Source: Halothiobacillaceae bacterium
Lineage (GTDB): Bacteria > Pseudomonadota > Gammaproteobacteria > Halothiobacillales > Halothiobacillaceae
Reading direction: 5' to 3'
Assembly (NCBI GenBank): GCA_011380105.1
Contig: DRZW01000048.1
Coordinates: 1 to 5,904, forward strand
DNA length: 5,904 nucleotides
The notes under the pieces were generated by a model that saw only the letters and a program-made list of their open reading frames with translations, had not been told where the DNA came from and did no database searches. Position numbers and translations under genes: made by a program. Shown piece after piece: positions 5,731 through 5,904 of the stretch; the stretch's first letter is position 1, and every line of letters starts with the position of its first letter.

Positions 5731-5793
5731 TTAATCTAAAGGATCTTTAAGAATAGCATGCCGCCGACAATCGCTCTGCTTAAAACCAGCCAT
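5731..5793 (-). CDS. 20-codon ORF upstream of pldA (leader peptide or small protein)
   Basis: ATG 5793 follows AAGGGG (5804-5799) at 5 nt, the best-placed Shine-Dalgarno in this part of the window. The frame ends with TAA 23 nt before the pldA ATG. The peptide begins MAGFKQSDC and contains CRRHAI and a final DPLD; I do not recognise it. The same frame stays open upstream to 5874, with an ATG at 5811 and a GTG at 5820, both without a ribosome binding site. The plus strand also has a 26-codon ORF over this stretch, with only a weak binding site. Whether it is translated, and whether it affects pldA, is inference. Confidence 0.35.
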   Translation of the reverse strand: MAGFKQSDCRRHAILKDPLD

Positions 5794-5863
5794 CCACACC
5801 CCTTGGTACATTGGCAGCACACAGGTCGCCCGAGATGATGTTTTTAGCAGGTTGAAGAACGTG

Positions 5864-5879
5864 GCGATATCGCATTATA
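5864..5879 (-). promoter_or_regulatory. -10 box and adjoining palindrome, likely pldA promoter
   Basis: TATAAT (5879-5874) is followed at once by the perfect 10-bp palindrome GCGATATCGC (5873-5864), which would straddle the transcription start, as an operator might. No good -35 hexamer is seen at 16-18 nt spacing, and the window ends 25 nt upstream. The 5' leader of pldA would be about 160 nt and contain the 20-codon ORF. Confidence 0.35.
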
Positions 5880-5904
5880 ACCACTTTGCCAGACGCCTTA
5901 GTAA

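Noticed and set aside
1..5904. Search for CRISPR arrays, tRNA/rRNA genes, insertion sequences, toxin-antitoxin or defence genes
   Set aside because: No regularly spaced repeats, cloverleaf, transposase or defence motifs were seen on either strand.

Overview
The window looks like chromosomal DNA of a gammaproteobacterium with moderate G+C. The evidence is a proteobacterial-type PldA/OMPLA with a beta-barrel C-terminus, a standard-length RecG, a FetAB-type ABC exporter and a small periplasmic class I cytochrome c. The genus cannot be read from the sequence. No tRNA, rRNA, CRISPR array, insertion sequence or integrase was seen.

Layout. Positions 1-413 are visibly more A+T-rich than the rest. 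They hold a weakly supported small minus-strand ORF (2-250), a nested inverted repeat (240-303) and the promoter/leader of the cytochrome gene. A secreted monohaem cytochrome c (414-752, +) follows and ends at a clean intrinsic terminator (779-802). Facing it is a minus-strand two-gene operon, fetA-fetB (2245 to 826), encoding the ATPase and permease of a putative iron exporter. A 262-nt divergent region separates fetA from recG (2508-4610, +), the DNA fork-remodelling helicase. recG converges, 17 nt apart, on pldA (4628-5707, -), the outer-membrane phospholipase A. The last ~200 nt are the pldA upstream region, with a -10-like box and a 20-codon ORF that has a strong Shine-Dalgarno sequence.

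The genes are mostly independent units: respiratory/periplasmic electron transfer, metal efflux, DNA repair and outer-membrane lipid quality control. Only fetA and fetB are clearly an operon and a complex.

The most interesting signal is regulatory. A textbook intrinsic terminator points at fetA and ends only 6 nt before its first ATG, leaving no room for a separate promoter after it. fetAB transcription must therefore read through it. The ~200-nt leader contains two alternative pairings by hand-folding that would make a switch with the terminator, plus two tiny ORFs. This could be an attenuator, an undescribed riboswitch-like leader, or a small RNA whose read-through feeds fetAB. Second in interest is a small SD-equipped ORF just upstream of pldA, and an Asn-to-Asp change at the PldA catalytic triad.
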